Source: Closterium sp. NIES-65 (lineage: Eukaryota; Streptophyta; Zygnematophyceae; Desmidiales; Closteriaceae). From it: DNA of 64,000 nucleotides. Location of the stretch: contig CANXME010001461.1 of the NCBI GenBank assembly GCA_948144175.1, forward strand, positions 248,001-312,000. Direction: 5' to 3'. The notes under the pieces are model-generated. The model made no database searches. It saw nothing but the letters and a program-made list of their open reading frames with translations, and was not told the DNA's origin. Shown here one piece after another: positions 8,752-21,800 of this stretch. Position 1 is the stretch's first letter, and every line of letters starts with the position of its first letter. Position numbers and translations under genes: made by a program.

Positions 8752-11700
8752 ATGTCTGCTAATGCTTCTACTGGCAGTGGCCAGATGCATCTCCAGCAAC
8801 GTCAACGCGAGTCTCTCACGCCCCAGCAGCTTCATGAGTGGTACGCTAGGTGGGGTTGTGGCGGTAGCCGTCGTAGCTGTCGCCCTGGAGCTGGTCAGTT
8901 GGGAGCGTCTGGCAGTGGCCAGCTGCAGGTGCAGTGGCGTCCACGCAAGACACTTACATCCCAGCAGCTTCACGAGTGGTACGCTCAGAGTAGAGGGTCT
9001 CGGAGTACCGTTCGCTGCCCGTACGTCATTCGCACAGGTGATCGGGCTGGTCAGGCTTGCGGGATGCTTGGTCACACACAGTCCCGCTGCTTCGCCCGTC
9101 TGAGCGACGCCTGGCGTACCAAGTTTGGCGACGAGGCTGAGCTCCCCACCTGGCTGGAGCTGCTTAGGCAGAGGGTAGATATCTTTGCTCTTGACTATGA
9201 TGCTATTCTCACTGCCATGTATGCATTGCCAACTAGTGCTGACGGTGCCTGTTACCTGTGCGTACCGCCTGACCCAGGTATAGAGCTTGCTGCTCTAGGT
9301 ACTGGTGAGGCTGCTGCTCTAGGTGCTAGTGCGTCTCTTGCTCTAGGTGCTGGTGAGGCTGCTGCTCCAGGTACTGGTGAGTCTGCTCTCTCTGGTACTG
9401 CGTTTGGTGAGGCCTTGTACACCTTCACACTTGACTCAGGTGCTTCCCGCTCCTTCTTTCGCGACAGCACCACCCTCACGCCGCTCAGTCGGCCGATTGC
9501 AGTCTCCCTGGCAGACCCCTCTAGGGGTCCAGTCCTTGCGCACTCCTTCACGGTCTTGCCGTGTCCGGCGGTCCAGTCTGGCTCCCTGTCAGGTCTTCAC
9601 CCCCCCTTGTTCTCTACGAACTTGGTGAGTGGTGCTGACCTCCAGGACCAGTGGGTTGACCAGTTCACTCCTGGAGGTCAGCGCGTGACCCACTGTACGT
9701 GCTCCCGGACAGGCCAGCACCTGGCCACGTTTACCCGTGCGCCTGGCTCGAGTCTGTACACACTGACTACTTTGTCCCCTCAGGTCGCTGCATCCGCGTC
9801 TACGTCAGGTCAGCTAGCGGCCCCCTGCTCGTGTCGCGCTTTGTCGCACCAGACCCTCCTTTGGCACCACCGACATGGTCACCCCTCAGTGCAGCGCCTT
9901 CGTAGCATGCACCGCCGTGTCCTTGTCTCAGGTCTTCCCAGGGTTCTCCCTCCCCTCCCTCCCTCGTCTGCTCCTCCCTATCTTCCCTGTGTCGAGGGGC
10001 GGCAGCGCGCCGCTCCTCACTCCTCCTCGTTTCCCCCGACGACTGCTCCCCTCTAGACCCTGCACATTGACGTGTGGGGCCTAGCCCGCGTCAGTGGGCA
10101 GGACCGCGAGCGGTACTTCCTGCTGGTTGTTGACGATTACTCGCGTTACACCACGGTCTTCCCCTTGCGCACCAAGGGTGAGGTCCCTGATGTTTTGATC
10201 CCTTGGATCCGCGCTGCCCGTCTCCAGCTCCGCGAGCGGTTCGGGACGGAGTTTCCCGTCCTGCGTCTGCACTCTGACAGAGGTGGAGAGTTTTCCCTCG
10301 ACCTCCTATAGAGCTTTTGTCGTGGGGAGGGCATTTGCCAGACGTTCACGCTTCCGGCCTCTCCGTAGCAGAATGGGGTTGCTGAGCGCCGCATTGGCTT
10401 AGTCATGGAGGTCGCTCGTACCTCCATGGTCCATGCGGCTGCCCCCGATTTTCTATGGCCGTTTGCGGTCCGCTACGCCGCGCATCAGCTCAACGTCTGA
10501 CCCCGTGTGTCCTTGTCGGAGACCTCGCCCACACTGCGGTGGACAGGGGAGGTTGGCGATGCGTCGGTGTTCCGGTTCTGGGGTTCTCGTGCCTTTGTCT
10601 GCAATACAACCGCGGACAAGCTCTCCGCCCGCACTGTTCCCTGTGTCTTCTTTGGTTTTGTCCCTGACGCGCTTGGTTGGCAGTTTTACCACCCCACCTC
10701 GCGCCGTGTCTTCCCCTCTTAGGACGTCACGTTCGACGAGTCGCTTCCCTTTTACCGTCTATTCCCCTACTGCACTGCCCCTCTCCCCCCCCCGCCGCTC
10801 TTTCTTGCACCAGGTGCTCCTAAGGTAGCCCCCCTCTTCGCTCCCGGTCCTGCTCCTTCAGGTGTGTCTCAGGTAGACCCTCCTCCCTTGACTGCGCCGG
10901 TTGAGGTCACTGGTGACTCAGGTCCTGTTGGGAGTGGTCCTGCTCGGGGTGCTGCTTGTGAAGGTGCTGAGCCTGGGGGTGCGGAGCCTGGGGGTGCTGG
11001 TCTTGGGGGTGCGGAGCCTGGAGGTGCTGAGCCTGGGCGTGAGGAGTCAGGGGGTGCTGCACCTGGGGGTGCTACGGCGTCTGGTGAGCAGTCTCCCTGG
11101 AGCGGCCGTCTATGTAGTCGCTCTGCTAGTGCCTCGCCGCTGCACTCTCATCGTCGTCTCCCTCTCTCCCCACAACAGCTGCGAGGGGTACGTTAGCCGT
11201 GAGGGTCGCACTGCTGGAGCTAGGGGCCTTGTTGCGGGAGGCGCTGGAGCTGGTGACTCTGCTACTGGAGTTGTTTCTACTGGAGTTCCTGGGGCAGCTG
11301 GTCCCAGAGGTGCTCGTACTGGAGGTACTGGAGCTGCTGGGGCTGGAGGTCCTGCTGGACTTGGAGGTGCTGTTGTTGACTCTGAGGTTGGAGGCCCTGG
11401 AACTAGGGGTGCCGGTTCTGGGGGTGCTACTGCTGGTGGCGCTGGAGCTGGAGGTTCTGGAGCTGCTGCGGGTGCTGGCGCTGGAGGTTCTTGAGCTGTT
11501 GGAGGTGCTGGCGCAATTGGCGCTGGAGCTGGAGTTTCTGGAGCTGCTGCGGGTGCTGGCGCTGGAGGTTCTAGAGCTGTTGGAGGTGCTGGCGCAGGCG
11601 GCGCCGGAGCTCGAGGTTCTGGAGCTGCTGCGGGTGCTGGCATTGGAGGTTCTGGAGCTGCAGGAGGTGCTAGAGCTACTGGTGCTGGTGGCGCTGCGCC

Positions 11701-13827
11701 GCCGCGACTGTTCTTCGCTCCGCCGTCACCTTCATCTCTGCCACCGCCTGGCTCTGTGCTTCGCCAGGTTCTTTGCCTCCCGTCTTCTACTGGTCTTCCG
11801 TTACAGCCTGGCTCATCGCTGCCTGCTCCTTCTCCTTACACTAAGCTGACAGGCGGTCTTACTGAGCATCGTGAGCCTGCGTCTCATCCTGTCTTGCCTG
11901 TTCGCACTGTCCACACTGGTCGTACTGGTCGTCGTGTCACTTGTGAGCGTCCGCCGGCTGTCCCCGGCACACACCTCATGGCCCTGCGTCCTTCCTCTGC
12001 TCTGCAACGTGTTCCCTTGCCGTCCCCTCCTGCGTCTTCTCAATCTGACGGTCTTGAGCCTGAGTCTAACCATGCTCGTGTTGCTCACCCTACTGTCATG
12101 CGTCTGCTCGCCACTGTTGTCACTGACCCGTCGTTTGAGTCTGCTGCTGCGTCTGCCTTAGTCGCCGAGCTTGTTGACTTTCCTGTTGCCTGTCGTCTAG
12201 ACTACGCCGCTAGTCTTGTTGCTGAGTCTGAGTGTGTCTGTCCTCCGTCCGTCGGGGGTGAGTGTGCTCTTGTCACGGACGTCCTTGAGGACAGGCACGA
12301 GGACCTTGAGTGTCTTGCAGCCGCTGCGCCTCATCTCGTGTCCATGCTGCTTGCCCCTGAGGGAGACCCAGATGCACCAGACATCCCGACTCCGCGTTCT
12401 TACGCTAATGCGATCGAGGGTCCCTACTCCTCTCAGTGGCAGACAACCATGGATGCAGAGATGGCATCCTGGAAGTCCACAGGCACTTACGTCGACAAGG
12501 TTCCCCCTCTTGGGGAGAGCATTGTTGATGGCATGTAGAATTTCAGGGTGAAGCGGCCGCAACGTTCTCCACCGTTCTTCAAGGCTCGTTACGTTGCTTG
12601 AGGCTTCACTCAGCGGGAGAGAGTCCACTTCTTCCAGACCTTCTCCCCCACCCCGAAGATGACCACTCTTCGGGTGCTGCTGCACGTTGTCGCTCAGCGT
12701 GACTACGAGCACAGCCTTTTTACAGGGCAGCCTGCACGAGGAGATCTGGCTGCGCCGCCCACCTGGCTTCACTGGGTCGTTCCCTCCTGGTACCAAGTGG
12801 AGCCTCCGGCGGCCAGTCTACGGTCTCCGCCAGGCGCCCCGTGACTAGCATGACACACTGAGGACGACACTTGCGGCTCTTGAGTTTGCTCCCTCGATTG
12901 CTGACTCGTCGCTGATTCTGCGCACCGACACCTCGCTGCCGCCGTTCTACATCCTCATGTACGTCAACGATCTGGTCTTTGCCACTGCTGACACTGAGGC
13001 TCTCGCCCTTGTGAAGTCGGAGCTGCAGAAGAGACACACGTGCACAAACCTGGGTGAGCTGCGCAGCTACCTTGGCTTGCAGATTACCCGGGATAGAGCA
13101 CGCCGCACCATCACACTGACTCAGTCACACATGGTGCAGCAGGTCCTTCAGCGCTTCGGCTTCACCTGGTCCTTGGCACAGGCCACTCTTCTGGCTACAG
13201 GTCACTCGCTCTCACCTCCACCTTCGGACGAGTCCGTAGAGCCGAGTGGTCCTTACCCAGAGCTAGTGGGCTGCCTCATGTACCTGATGACCTGCACTCG
13301 TCCTGACCTTGTGTACCCTTTTGGCCTTTTGGCTCGCTACGTGGCTCCTGGTCGGCACCGAAAGGTGCACATGGATGCTGCTAAGAGGATACTACGCTAC
13401 TTGTGCAGTACATCGGGCATGGAGCTCGTGCTTGGAGGACGGAGCGACGTTGTCCTCACTGGGCACTCAGACGCTTCTTGGGTTGACGACCAGGCTACTC
13501 AGCGGTCGTCACAGGGTTACACCTTCAGCCTTGGCTCTGGTTCAATTTCTTTGCGTTCTACACGCTTGTCTTCAGTTCTCAGCTCCAGTTGTGAGGCTGA
13601 GATCTACGCCACAGCCATGGCTGCACAGGAGTTGCGCTGGCTTACCTACCTGCTGACCGACTTGGGAGAGCGGCCTCGTTCTCCTCCAGTGCTGTACGTA
13701 GACAACAAGGCCGCCATTGCCTTGTGTCAGGAGCACAGACTGGAGCACAGAACAAAGCATATCGCTCTGCGTTAATTCCTTGCTCGAGAGTTGCAGTAGC
13801 GTGGTCAGCTTCGTCTTGCTCACGTCA
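8752..13827 (+). pseudogene. Copia K gag-pol region
   Basis: In order, the plus strand shows two QQLHEWYA motifs separated by low-complexity linkers, and a Cys/His cluster (CPYVIRTGDRAGQACG...). It continues with a protease DSGAS block near 9435, the HHCC-like pre-integrase and integrase blocks around 9840..10450, and an expanded GAEPGG-type linker near 10980..11090. RT follows around 12650..13000 and RNaseH to about 13820, where it meets gypsy sequence. Broken, with many breaks. It hosts L. Confidence 0.85.
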
Positions 13828-14819
13828 GCCATTGGTTGTTCGACCCCGCAACACGACGCATCAAGGATTTGGCTCGTAGCGACACTGTTACGTGGACCGG
13901 CTCTCGAATGGATTTACTATACTGACGTAGCCCGCGCGGAGAAAACGTGGCAGCAGTTTCGGGCAGATTTAACCGAGCGTTTCGAACCAATTAATACGAC
14001 CTACATGGCACGGCAGCAGATACACCGACACAAGCAATACAGTAGTGTAGCACAGTACACGCAGCAGATGGAGTTACTGTTCAACAGCATCACCGACCTG
14101 ACCGAAGGCGAAAAAATCCAGGCGTACACTGAAGGGTTAAAAATGGAGATTCGGCGGCAGGTGATTGCGGCAAATTTCAACAGCTACAGAGACATCGTGC
14201 GTGCTGCCGAGCGATACGACGCGCTGACTCGAGGTCAACCCGAAACACGACGCTTCACGCCGAACCGTACATTCGGCACGAAGCGATCAACACCCCCCAC
14301 GTTCGCCGAACCGATGGATATCGACAAATACGACGCGAAGCAGCAGCCGACAAAATGCGAATTTTACGGCGCAGCAGGGCATCAGTTTTTGTCGTGCTAC
14401 AAAATGAAAAAAGCACGTGCGGCACTCCGGGACGGAAACAGTGGAGCACCCCCAAAGTAAAAAAACGGGAATCGCCTGTAGCTTCGGATCGACCTGGCGA
14501 TTGCCTAAAGATCAGAAAAAGGCGACAATGTGGCGACTTCGGAGCGGGTGAAAAAAGGAGAAAATGATGGCGCGAATCTAAAACGTCACGACTGGCCGAC
14601 ATCACGGGAAATCGCCGAGGCGAATGGAGGCTCCGCGAAAAAAGACTCTGCACCGACCGGGAAACTCCAGCCAAACACCCACGAAAGTAAGAATTCGTTA
14701 AAAGTATCCTATAAAGATACTCTAACGAAGAATATTGCTTCTCGTGGTTTTCAAGCCTTTAAAAAATTCAGGGGAGGTTTAGAGGCCAAGAAAAAGCCTT
14801 TAGAATTTATTCAGGTACC
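13828..14819 (+). pseudogene. Gypsy Gag region, plus copy
   Basis: The plus strand carries a retrotransposon Gag domain (LRGPALEWIY, TWQQFRADLTERFEPIN, QIHRHKQYSSVAQYTQQM, EGLKMEIRRQVI). A Cys/His knuckle region and a lysine-rich tail follow. It starts mid-domain at the K junction and ends where the inverted LTR begins. Part of a broken composite. Confidence 0.8.
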
Positions 14820-15182
14820 GAGCTAGGATCGAGCTCAGAAAAGAGAATATGAATTGAATGAATCACCTGGGTACAACACGAGGCTATATATAGGCTCGAC
14901 ACAAGGCCCCGTAACCAGGTGTTACGCGAAGGTTCCGCGGGTCGCGAAGCGTCCCGAACAGATCCTTACCGAATTCGGTAGGAGGCAATTCGGTGGCAAC
15001 CGAAAAGCCAGAATTCGTTGCACGCAACCTAGCTCGGTGCTATAACTATAATAAAATATAGGAAAGCACCTAGCCTAGGAAATCAAGCAATTCATGCATG
15101 CATATAATTATCCTATGCTAGAAATAGCATAATATATTAAAGGCAAGCAAGCATAGCTGGCATAAGCTGTCGTACTCTCACA
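14820..15182 (-). repeat. Gypsy LTR, minus orientation
   Basis: This LTR of about 363 bp reads in minus sense TGTGAGAGTACGAC... and corresponds to the 368-bp LTRs of gypsy E. A C-run at 15184..15190 next to it is the minus-strand polypurine tract (GGGGGGG in sense). Confidence 0.85.
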
Positions 15183-15192
15183 CGTCCCCCCC

Positions 15193-18100
15193 TCAAAGCT
15201 GGGTGGCGTGAGATACACCCTGCTTGACAAGATATTCCTTGAGAGCACGGCGTGCATTGCCCATATCAGCTTCTGCAACCCAACTGTCCTCAGTGGGGTC
15301 GTATCCCTTCCAGCGTATCAGGAACTCGGGGGTCTTGCCGCCATGGTGCCGATGAGAGAGAACGCGCTCAATCTCGTACTCGGGTTCATCCTGCACAAGA
15401 ACATGTGGAGGTGGCGGTAGCTGCCGTCCCTGGAACTGTTGGTTGGGGTCCTTGTAGGGCTTCAGTATCTGGACATGGAAAGCGTTGTGAAGCTTCCATG
15501 TATCTGGTAAGCGCAAGCGGAATGTAACTGGTGTCACCTGTGCCTCCACGAGAAACGGACCACAGAAGCGAGGCCGGAGTTTGGATGGGAGGTGAGACAG
15601 GTTCAAGTTGCGTGTGTCAAGAAGCACCTGATCTCCCACCGCTACTGAGTGATCTCGTCGCTGACGATCGGCATATTGCTTCTGGGAGGTCTGCATCGTG
15701 GTGAGACGTCGCTGAGTCTTCTCCCATAGCTGCTGCATGGTGGTGACGAAGTCATGTGCGGCTTGGACGTGTGCCGGTGTAGTTGGCTGCTGTGGTGTGA
15801 GTGGTTCCCGTCCGTAACACAGGAAGAAAGGAGTTTTCCCTGTGGCCGCATGTGACGCGTTGTTGTAAGCGAACTCCAGGGTCGGTAACTGTGTGTCCCA
15901 GTGGCTGACGTCGTCTTTGCAAGCTGTGCGCAGTAACTGTTCAACCACCTGATTGAGTCGCTCGGTCTGTCTGTCAGTCTGTGGGTGGTATGCTGAGGAC
16001 ATCGCAAGTTTAGTCCCTAATAATCCCATGAGTTCCTTCCAGAACTTACTCGTGAATTTGGGGTCTCTGTCTGAGATGAGTGTAGCGGGGATGCCGTGGA
16101 TGGTGATTATGCGGTCGAAGAAGAGGCGAGTAGTTGCTTCAGCTATGGCGGTGGCGTTGGTCGGTATGAAGTGTCCCATTTTGGAGAACTTATCGATGAC
16201 TACGAGGATGGAATCATGTCCCAGTGAGGTCGAGGGAAGTCTTGTGATGAAGTCGAGACTAACGACCTGCCATGGCTTCTCCGGTATGGGTAGAGGCTAA
16301 AGTAATCCGCTGGCACGTGTCGCAAGAGGTGACGAACTGCTGCACGTCTGCTGCCATCCGAGGCCAGTAGTAATACTTCGCTATTCCCGCTAACGTCTTG
16401 TTGCTCCCGAAATGTCCCGCGTATGGTACGTCGTGAAATTCCTCCAATAGGATCTGCCGTTGCTGTCTCGCCGTCCACGGAGTACCCATGTTGGAATAGA
16501 CCCTTGAGTAGAGGGTTCATCCCGTCGAGCTGGATGCCTGCTACATGACCTGGGCAGCTCAACGCGTCTGCTTTGTTGTGAAGCCCAGGTTTGTAGATGA
16601 TGTCGTAGTGGAAGTGGGTCTCCAAGAAATCCATCCACCGCACCTTTCGTCGTGAGAGCGTTGGCTGTGACTTAAGGTATTTGAGGCTGCAGTGGTCAGT
16701 ATAGACTGTGGTACTGGCTCCCTCTAGGTAACACCTCCACGCTTTGAAGGCTACGACTATTGCTAGGGCTTCCTTATCGTGAATGGGGTAGTTTAGTTCT
16801 GCTCCGTGTAGCTTCTTACTGAGGTAGGCGATGGGCTGCAAACCGCATCCGTGATCCTGCATCAGCACTGCTCCGACTGCTTGGTCACTAGCGTCAGCTT
16901 CCACCACGTAGTCGTTGTCTGGGTCCGGTAGGATGAGTACTGGCACTGTAGTCCTGTCTGTAGCTTCTCCATGGCTTGCTGATGAGGAGTATCCCATTTG
17001 AAGGGCGTATCCTTTTTCAGTAGGTTGGTCAGTGGCGCTGCTATCTTAGCATACTGCGGCACGAACCTGTTGTAGTAGTTGGCGAAGCCTAGGAACTGCT
17101 GTAACTCCTTCACGTTCTCCGGTAGTTTCCACTTGTTAACGGCGTCGATCTTCCGCGGGTCCACGTGTATGCCCTCGGCACTCACCATGTGCCCGAGAAA
17201 CTGCACCTTCTTTAGTGCGAAGTCGCTCTTCGACAGTTTCACGTAGAACTTATTCTTCCACAGGATCTCGAACACCTTCCGTAGATGCTCCACGTGCTCC
17301 TTCATGTTCTTGGAGTAGATGAGGATATCGTCCAGGTACACCAATACGCACTCGTCCAGCAGGGGCCGGAGAAAATGGTTCATTTCCGCCTGGAACGTTG
17401 CTGGTGCGTTGCAGAGTCCGAACGGCATCACCAATTATTCGTAGGAGCCGTATCGAATACGAAACGCCGTCTTGTGGATCGAGTTATCCGCCATCTTGAT
17501 CTGCCAGTAACCCGACCGTAGGTCCAGCTTCGAGAAGATTGTTGCACCACGCAGTTGGTCCAGTAAGTCGTTGATGCGCGGTATGGGATATTTGTTTTTA
17601 ACTGTCTGTTTGTTCAGTGCGCGGTAGTCGATGCACATCCGTAAACTGCCGTCTGGTTTTGGAGTGAAGAGAACTGGTGCACCGTAGGGAGAGGTGGATG
17701 GGCGGATCAGTTGTCTGTCCAGTAGATACTCTATCTGTTTCTTCATGTCTGTCAGTTCGGTCGGACTCAGTTGGTATGGTGCACGTGAGACGGGTTTCGC
17801 ACCTGGTTCCTCCACGATCTCATGCTCGTGGGTGCGTGCTGGAGGTACGCCTGCAGGTAGGTCGTCGGGCATTATATCCTTGTATTGCTCCAAGACCTCC
17901 TTTACTGCTGCAGGGAGCTCGGAACTTGGCTTCTCCTCCTCTGCTGCTGCCATGACCAGTGCTAGGTAACCCGTGTTACTCTCGTTCACCGTCTGTTCGA
18001 ACCGTGCCAGTGTTGTTTAAAGTACGTCCCCTGCATCCGTCCAGCTTCGCAGTGCTATCCGCTTCCCGTTGTTGTAGATGCACACCTTGCTGTTGACCCA

Positions 18101-18420
18101 ATCGATCTCGGGGTTGAACCGCTTCAGAAAATCTCGCCCCAAGATAAAATGTAACCCTTTGATGTTGGTGACTGGTAGCTTCGGCTTCCACCTCAACGCA
18201 CCTATGTGCAGCTGCAGTGATGCTTCGCCGTGGATAGGAAGCTTCATACCGTCCACCATGGTTGCTGAAAACTGGGTCTCTTCCGCCTTCTCTCCAATTT
18301 TCTCTAATGCTCCGCGGTCACACACCGAGTGAGATGCACCGCTGTCCACCAGTGCCTGGAGGCGTCGCCCATTGCATAACACCTCGAGGAGTAGTGGTGT
18401 CTGCTGCGCTGAGTAGCCAA
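15193..18420 (-). pseudogene. Gypsy pol region (PR-RT-RNaseH-IN-chromodomain)
   Basis: Reading minus from 18420, there is a retropepsin block (DSGASHSV near 18345) and RT with IDYRALN and the YLDD catalytic box (near 17330). RNaseH follows (EADASDQAVGAVLMQ near 16900), then the integrase zinc finger (H...H...CDTCQR near 16330) and a DDE core (SDRDPKFTSKFW near 16060). A C-terminal chromodomain (RWKGYDPTEDSW near 15260) probably targets chromatin. This order and the chromodomain mark a chromovirus. Broken, several breaks. Copia C inserted at its protease end. Confidence 0.85.
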
Positions 18421-18425
18421 AGAGG

Positions 18426-18557
18426 TGTTGAAATGAACAAACAGGAATGATTGAACTAACAGTGAAATCAGTACAAGTACCTAACCCTAGAATTGTGTAC
18501 CCCCTATAGGCTAACCCACTGTAGCCTAAACAAGCACAACATATATAATGTTTGACA
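18426..18557 (-). repeat. 3' LTR of copia C
   Basis: This 132-bp LTR, TGTCAAAC...TTCAACA in sense, differs from its partner at 30745..30876 by one base. It matches the LTR of H at 58693..58824. Confidence 0.95.
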
Positions 18558-18564
18558 CACCCCC

Positions 18565-18696
18565 TGTGAAAACAAAGAACGAGAATGAAATGACTATGAA
18601 CGAAGTGAGTACAAATAGGAAACCCTAATTGGGTTGTACCCCCTATTGGATACCCCACTATAGCCTACAGAAACAAGTAAGCTATATGTTCTGACA
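18565..18696 (-). repeat. 3' LTR of copia B
   Basis: This 132-bp LTR is identical to 25832..25963 by eye. The hairpin with CCCCCA/TGGGGG arms and the (CTTTG)n-like tract of the 3' untranslated region adjoin it at 18697..18780. Confidence 0.95.
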
Positions 18697-18893
18697 CACC
18701 CCCATAGGCAAAGTGGGGGAGAACAAGGGGTCACAAGACCAGTCACGCAAAGCAAAGCAAAGCTCAGGGTGGATCACAAAGTCACCACGCATTCCGAGCA
18801 CAAGTTCAAAGGCCACAAGGCCAGTTCACATGCAAGATCATATATAGAGATATACAAGAGCAAGAGTATATATATGCGAAAGTACAAGCAAGG

Positions 18894-21800
18894 TCAAGAG
18901 GAGAGCAAGTGAGGCAAGACAGGCACAAGACCCAACTGCGTGCAGCAACGCTGATGATCACAAGGCGCAAGCGCCTTGGTGAAGACATCAGCAGTGTTGG
19001 CCTCAGAGGCCACGTACGCAAGTCGCAGCTGTCCACGCTGCTGTAGCTCACGAGCAAGAAAGTAGCGAAGAGCAATGTGCTTCGTTCTGTGCTCCAGTCG
19101 CTGCTCTCGACACAAGGCCAGCATGGCCTTGTTGTCTACGTACAGGACTGGAGGAGAACGAGGCTGCTCTCCAAGGTCGGTCAGCAGGTAGGTGAGCCAG
19201 CGTAACTCCTGTGCAGCCATAGCCCCAGCGTAGATCTCAGCCTCACAACTGGAGCCGAGAACAGAAGACGAGCGGGTAGCCCGCCACGAGACAGAGCCGG
19301 AACCAAGGCTGAAGGTGTAACCCTGTGACGACCGCTGCGTAGCCTGGTCGTCAGCCCAAGAAGCGTCCGCGTGCCCAGTGAGGACCACTGGACTGCGCCC
19401 TCCAAGCACTAGCCCCATGCCCGACGTACTGCACAAGTAGCGCAACACCCTCTTCGCTGCAGCCATGTGCTCTGGTCGGTGTCTCCCAGGAGCAACAAAG
19501 CGTGCGAGAATGCTAAGAGGGTATGCGAGGTCAGGTCGTGTGCAGGTCATCAGGTACATGAGGCAGCCAACAAGCTCTGCAAACGGGCCACTCGACTCTA
19601 CGGACTCATCCGAAGGCAGAGCTGAGAGCGAGTGGCGAGTAGGCAGAGGAGTGGCCTGAGGCGAGGAGTACGTGAAGCCGAAGCGCTGAAGGACCTGCTG
19701 CACCATGTGTGACTGAGTCAGGGTAATGGTGCGGCGTGCTCTGTCCCGGGTGATCTGCAAGCCAAGGTAGCTGCGCAGTTCACCCAGGTCAGTGCACGTG
19801 TGTCTCTTCTGCAGCTCGGACTTCACGTAGGCGAGTCCAGCAGTGTCAGCTGTGGCAAAGACCAAGTCGTCGACGTACACGAGGATGTAGAACGGCGGCA
19901 GAGAGGTGTCGGTGCGCAGAAACAGCGACGGGTCGGCAGTGGAAGGAGCAAACCCAAGTGCCGCGAGCGTAGTCCTCAGTGTGTCGTGCCACTCACGTGG
20001 CGCCTGGCGGAGACCGTAGACTGGACGCCGGAGACTCCACTGGGTACCAGGAGGGAAAGACCCAGTGAAGCCAGGTGGGCGACGCAGCCAGATCTCCTCG
20101 TGCAGGCTGCCCTGCAAGAAAGCTGTGCTGAAGTCGAGAGAGTGCAGCTCGTAGTCACGGTGAGCAGCAACGTGTAGCAGAACCCGAAGAGTGGTCATCT
20201 TCGGGGTGGGGGAGAAGGTCTGAAAGTAGTCAACCCCCTGCCGCTGACTGAAGCCACGAGCCACGTAACGCGCCTTGAAGACAGGCGGAGAACCCGGCGG
20301 CCGCTTCACCCTGAAAATCCACATGCCACTGACGATGTTCGCCCCAGGAGGGGGAACAGCGTCAACGTAGGTGCCTGTGGACTTCCAGGAAGCCATCTCT
20401 GCATCCATAGCTGCCTGCCACTGAGAGGAGTAGGGACCCTCTATCGCCTCCGCGTAAGAGCGCGGAGTCGGGATGTCTGGTGCATCCGGGTCTCCCTCAG
20501 GGGCTAGCAGTACAGACGCGAGACGAGGTGAAGCGGCGGCCAGACACTGGAACTCCTCCTGCCTGTCCTCAAGGACGTCCGTGCCAAGGGCACACTCACC
20601 CCCGACGGACGGAGGACAGGCGGACTCAGACTCAGTGACAAGACGAGCAGCGTAGTCTAGACGACAGCGCGCAGCAAAGTCGACAAGCTCAGTGACAAGG
20701 GCAGACGCAGTAGACGACTCGAAGGAGGGGTCAGTGACAGCAGTAGCCAGGAGACGCGTGACAGTAGGACTGGCAGCACGAAGAGCGTCCGACTCCGGGT
20801 CGGCAAGAGCAGGAAGAGAGGAAGCAGGAGGAGAAGGCAAAGGGGCACGCAGAGGAGCAGTGGACGGACGCAGTGACATCCGGTGCGTGCCAGGGACAGG
20901 AGGAGGACGCTGACGCGACCCGCGACCACTAGCGCGCTCAGTACGAACAGGCGACACAGGACGAGACGCAGGCTCACGACGCTCAGTAAGACCTCCAATC
21001 GGACCAGCGTAGGGAGAAGGAGCAGGCAAAGGGGAGGCAGGCTGTAGCTGTGGCTGTGACCGGACAGGCTGCGGACCCTCTAAGGGAGGAGGAGGAGGTG
21101 TAAGACCAAGAACCTGCTGCAGGAGCGGAACGAAGTACGGTCGGGGCCGCGCGGCGACGCTAGAAACAGCAGGAACAGCACCAGCAGCCCCGGCAGGAGC
21201 ACCCACTCCAGCAGCACCTCCAGCAGCACCACCAGAAGCTCCAGAACCTCCAGCCGCAGCACCAGGAGCACTGTCAGTCGGGCCGCCAACGGCAGGCTCA
21301 GCGCCAACACCCTCAGCAGGACCAGCTCCAGGAGAACTCTCAGACTCAGCAGCTCCAGCACCCACAGTACGAGCGCCGGCGGGGCGCGCAGCAGCAGTAC
21401 CCTCTGCAGCCGAAGAACCACCAGCACCAGCAGCACGCCTCCAGCGCCCGGCAAACCACTCACGCAGCTCTGTGGGGAGAGTGGCTCCCGGCGAGACGAA
21501 GCACCCCCAGGCACAGCACCTCCAGGCTCAGCACCCCTAGACACAGCACCCCCAGGCACGGCACCCCCAGGCTCAGCACCCCCAGGCTCAGCACCCCCAG
21601 GCTCAGCACCCCTAGACTCGGCACCTCCAGGCTCAGCACCCCCAGGCACAGCACCCCCAGGCTCAGCACCCCCAGGCTCAGCACCCCCAGACTCGGCACC
21701 TCCAGGCTCAGCACCCCCAGACTCCGCACCCCCAGGCTCAGCTCCCGCAGCAGCACCAGAGTCACCAGTGACCTCGACAGGCTCGACCGCGTCTACCTGG

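Noticed and set aside
7734-8762. 342-residue plus-strand frame in K's leader
   Set aside because: Low-complexity Cys/Arg/Pro/Leu text made by GC and CTG repeats between PBS and Gag. No homologous frame is kept in other leaders.
13717-14460. Apparent fusion of copia RNaseH and gypsy Gag in one open frame
   Set aside because: It only reflects the junction where gypsy composite L meets copia K. No sign of a selected fusion.
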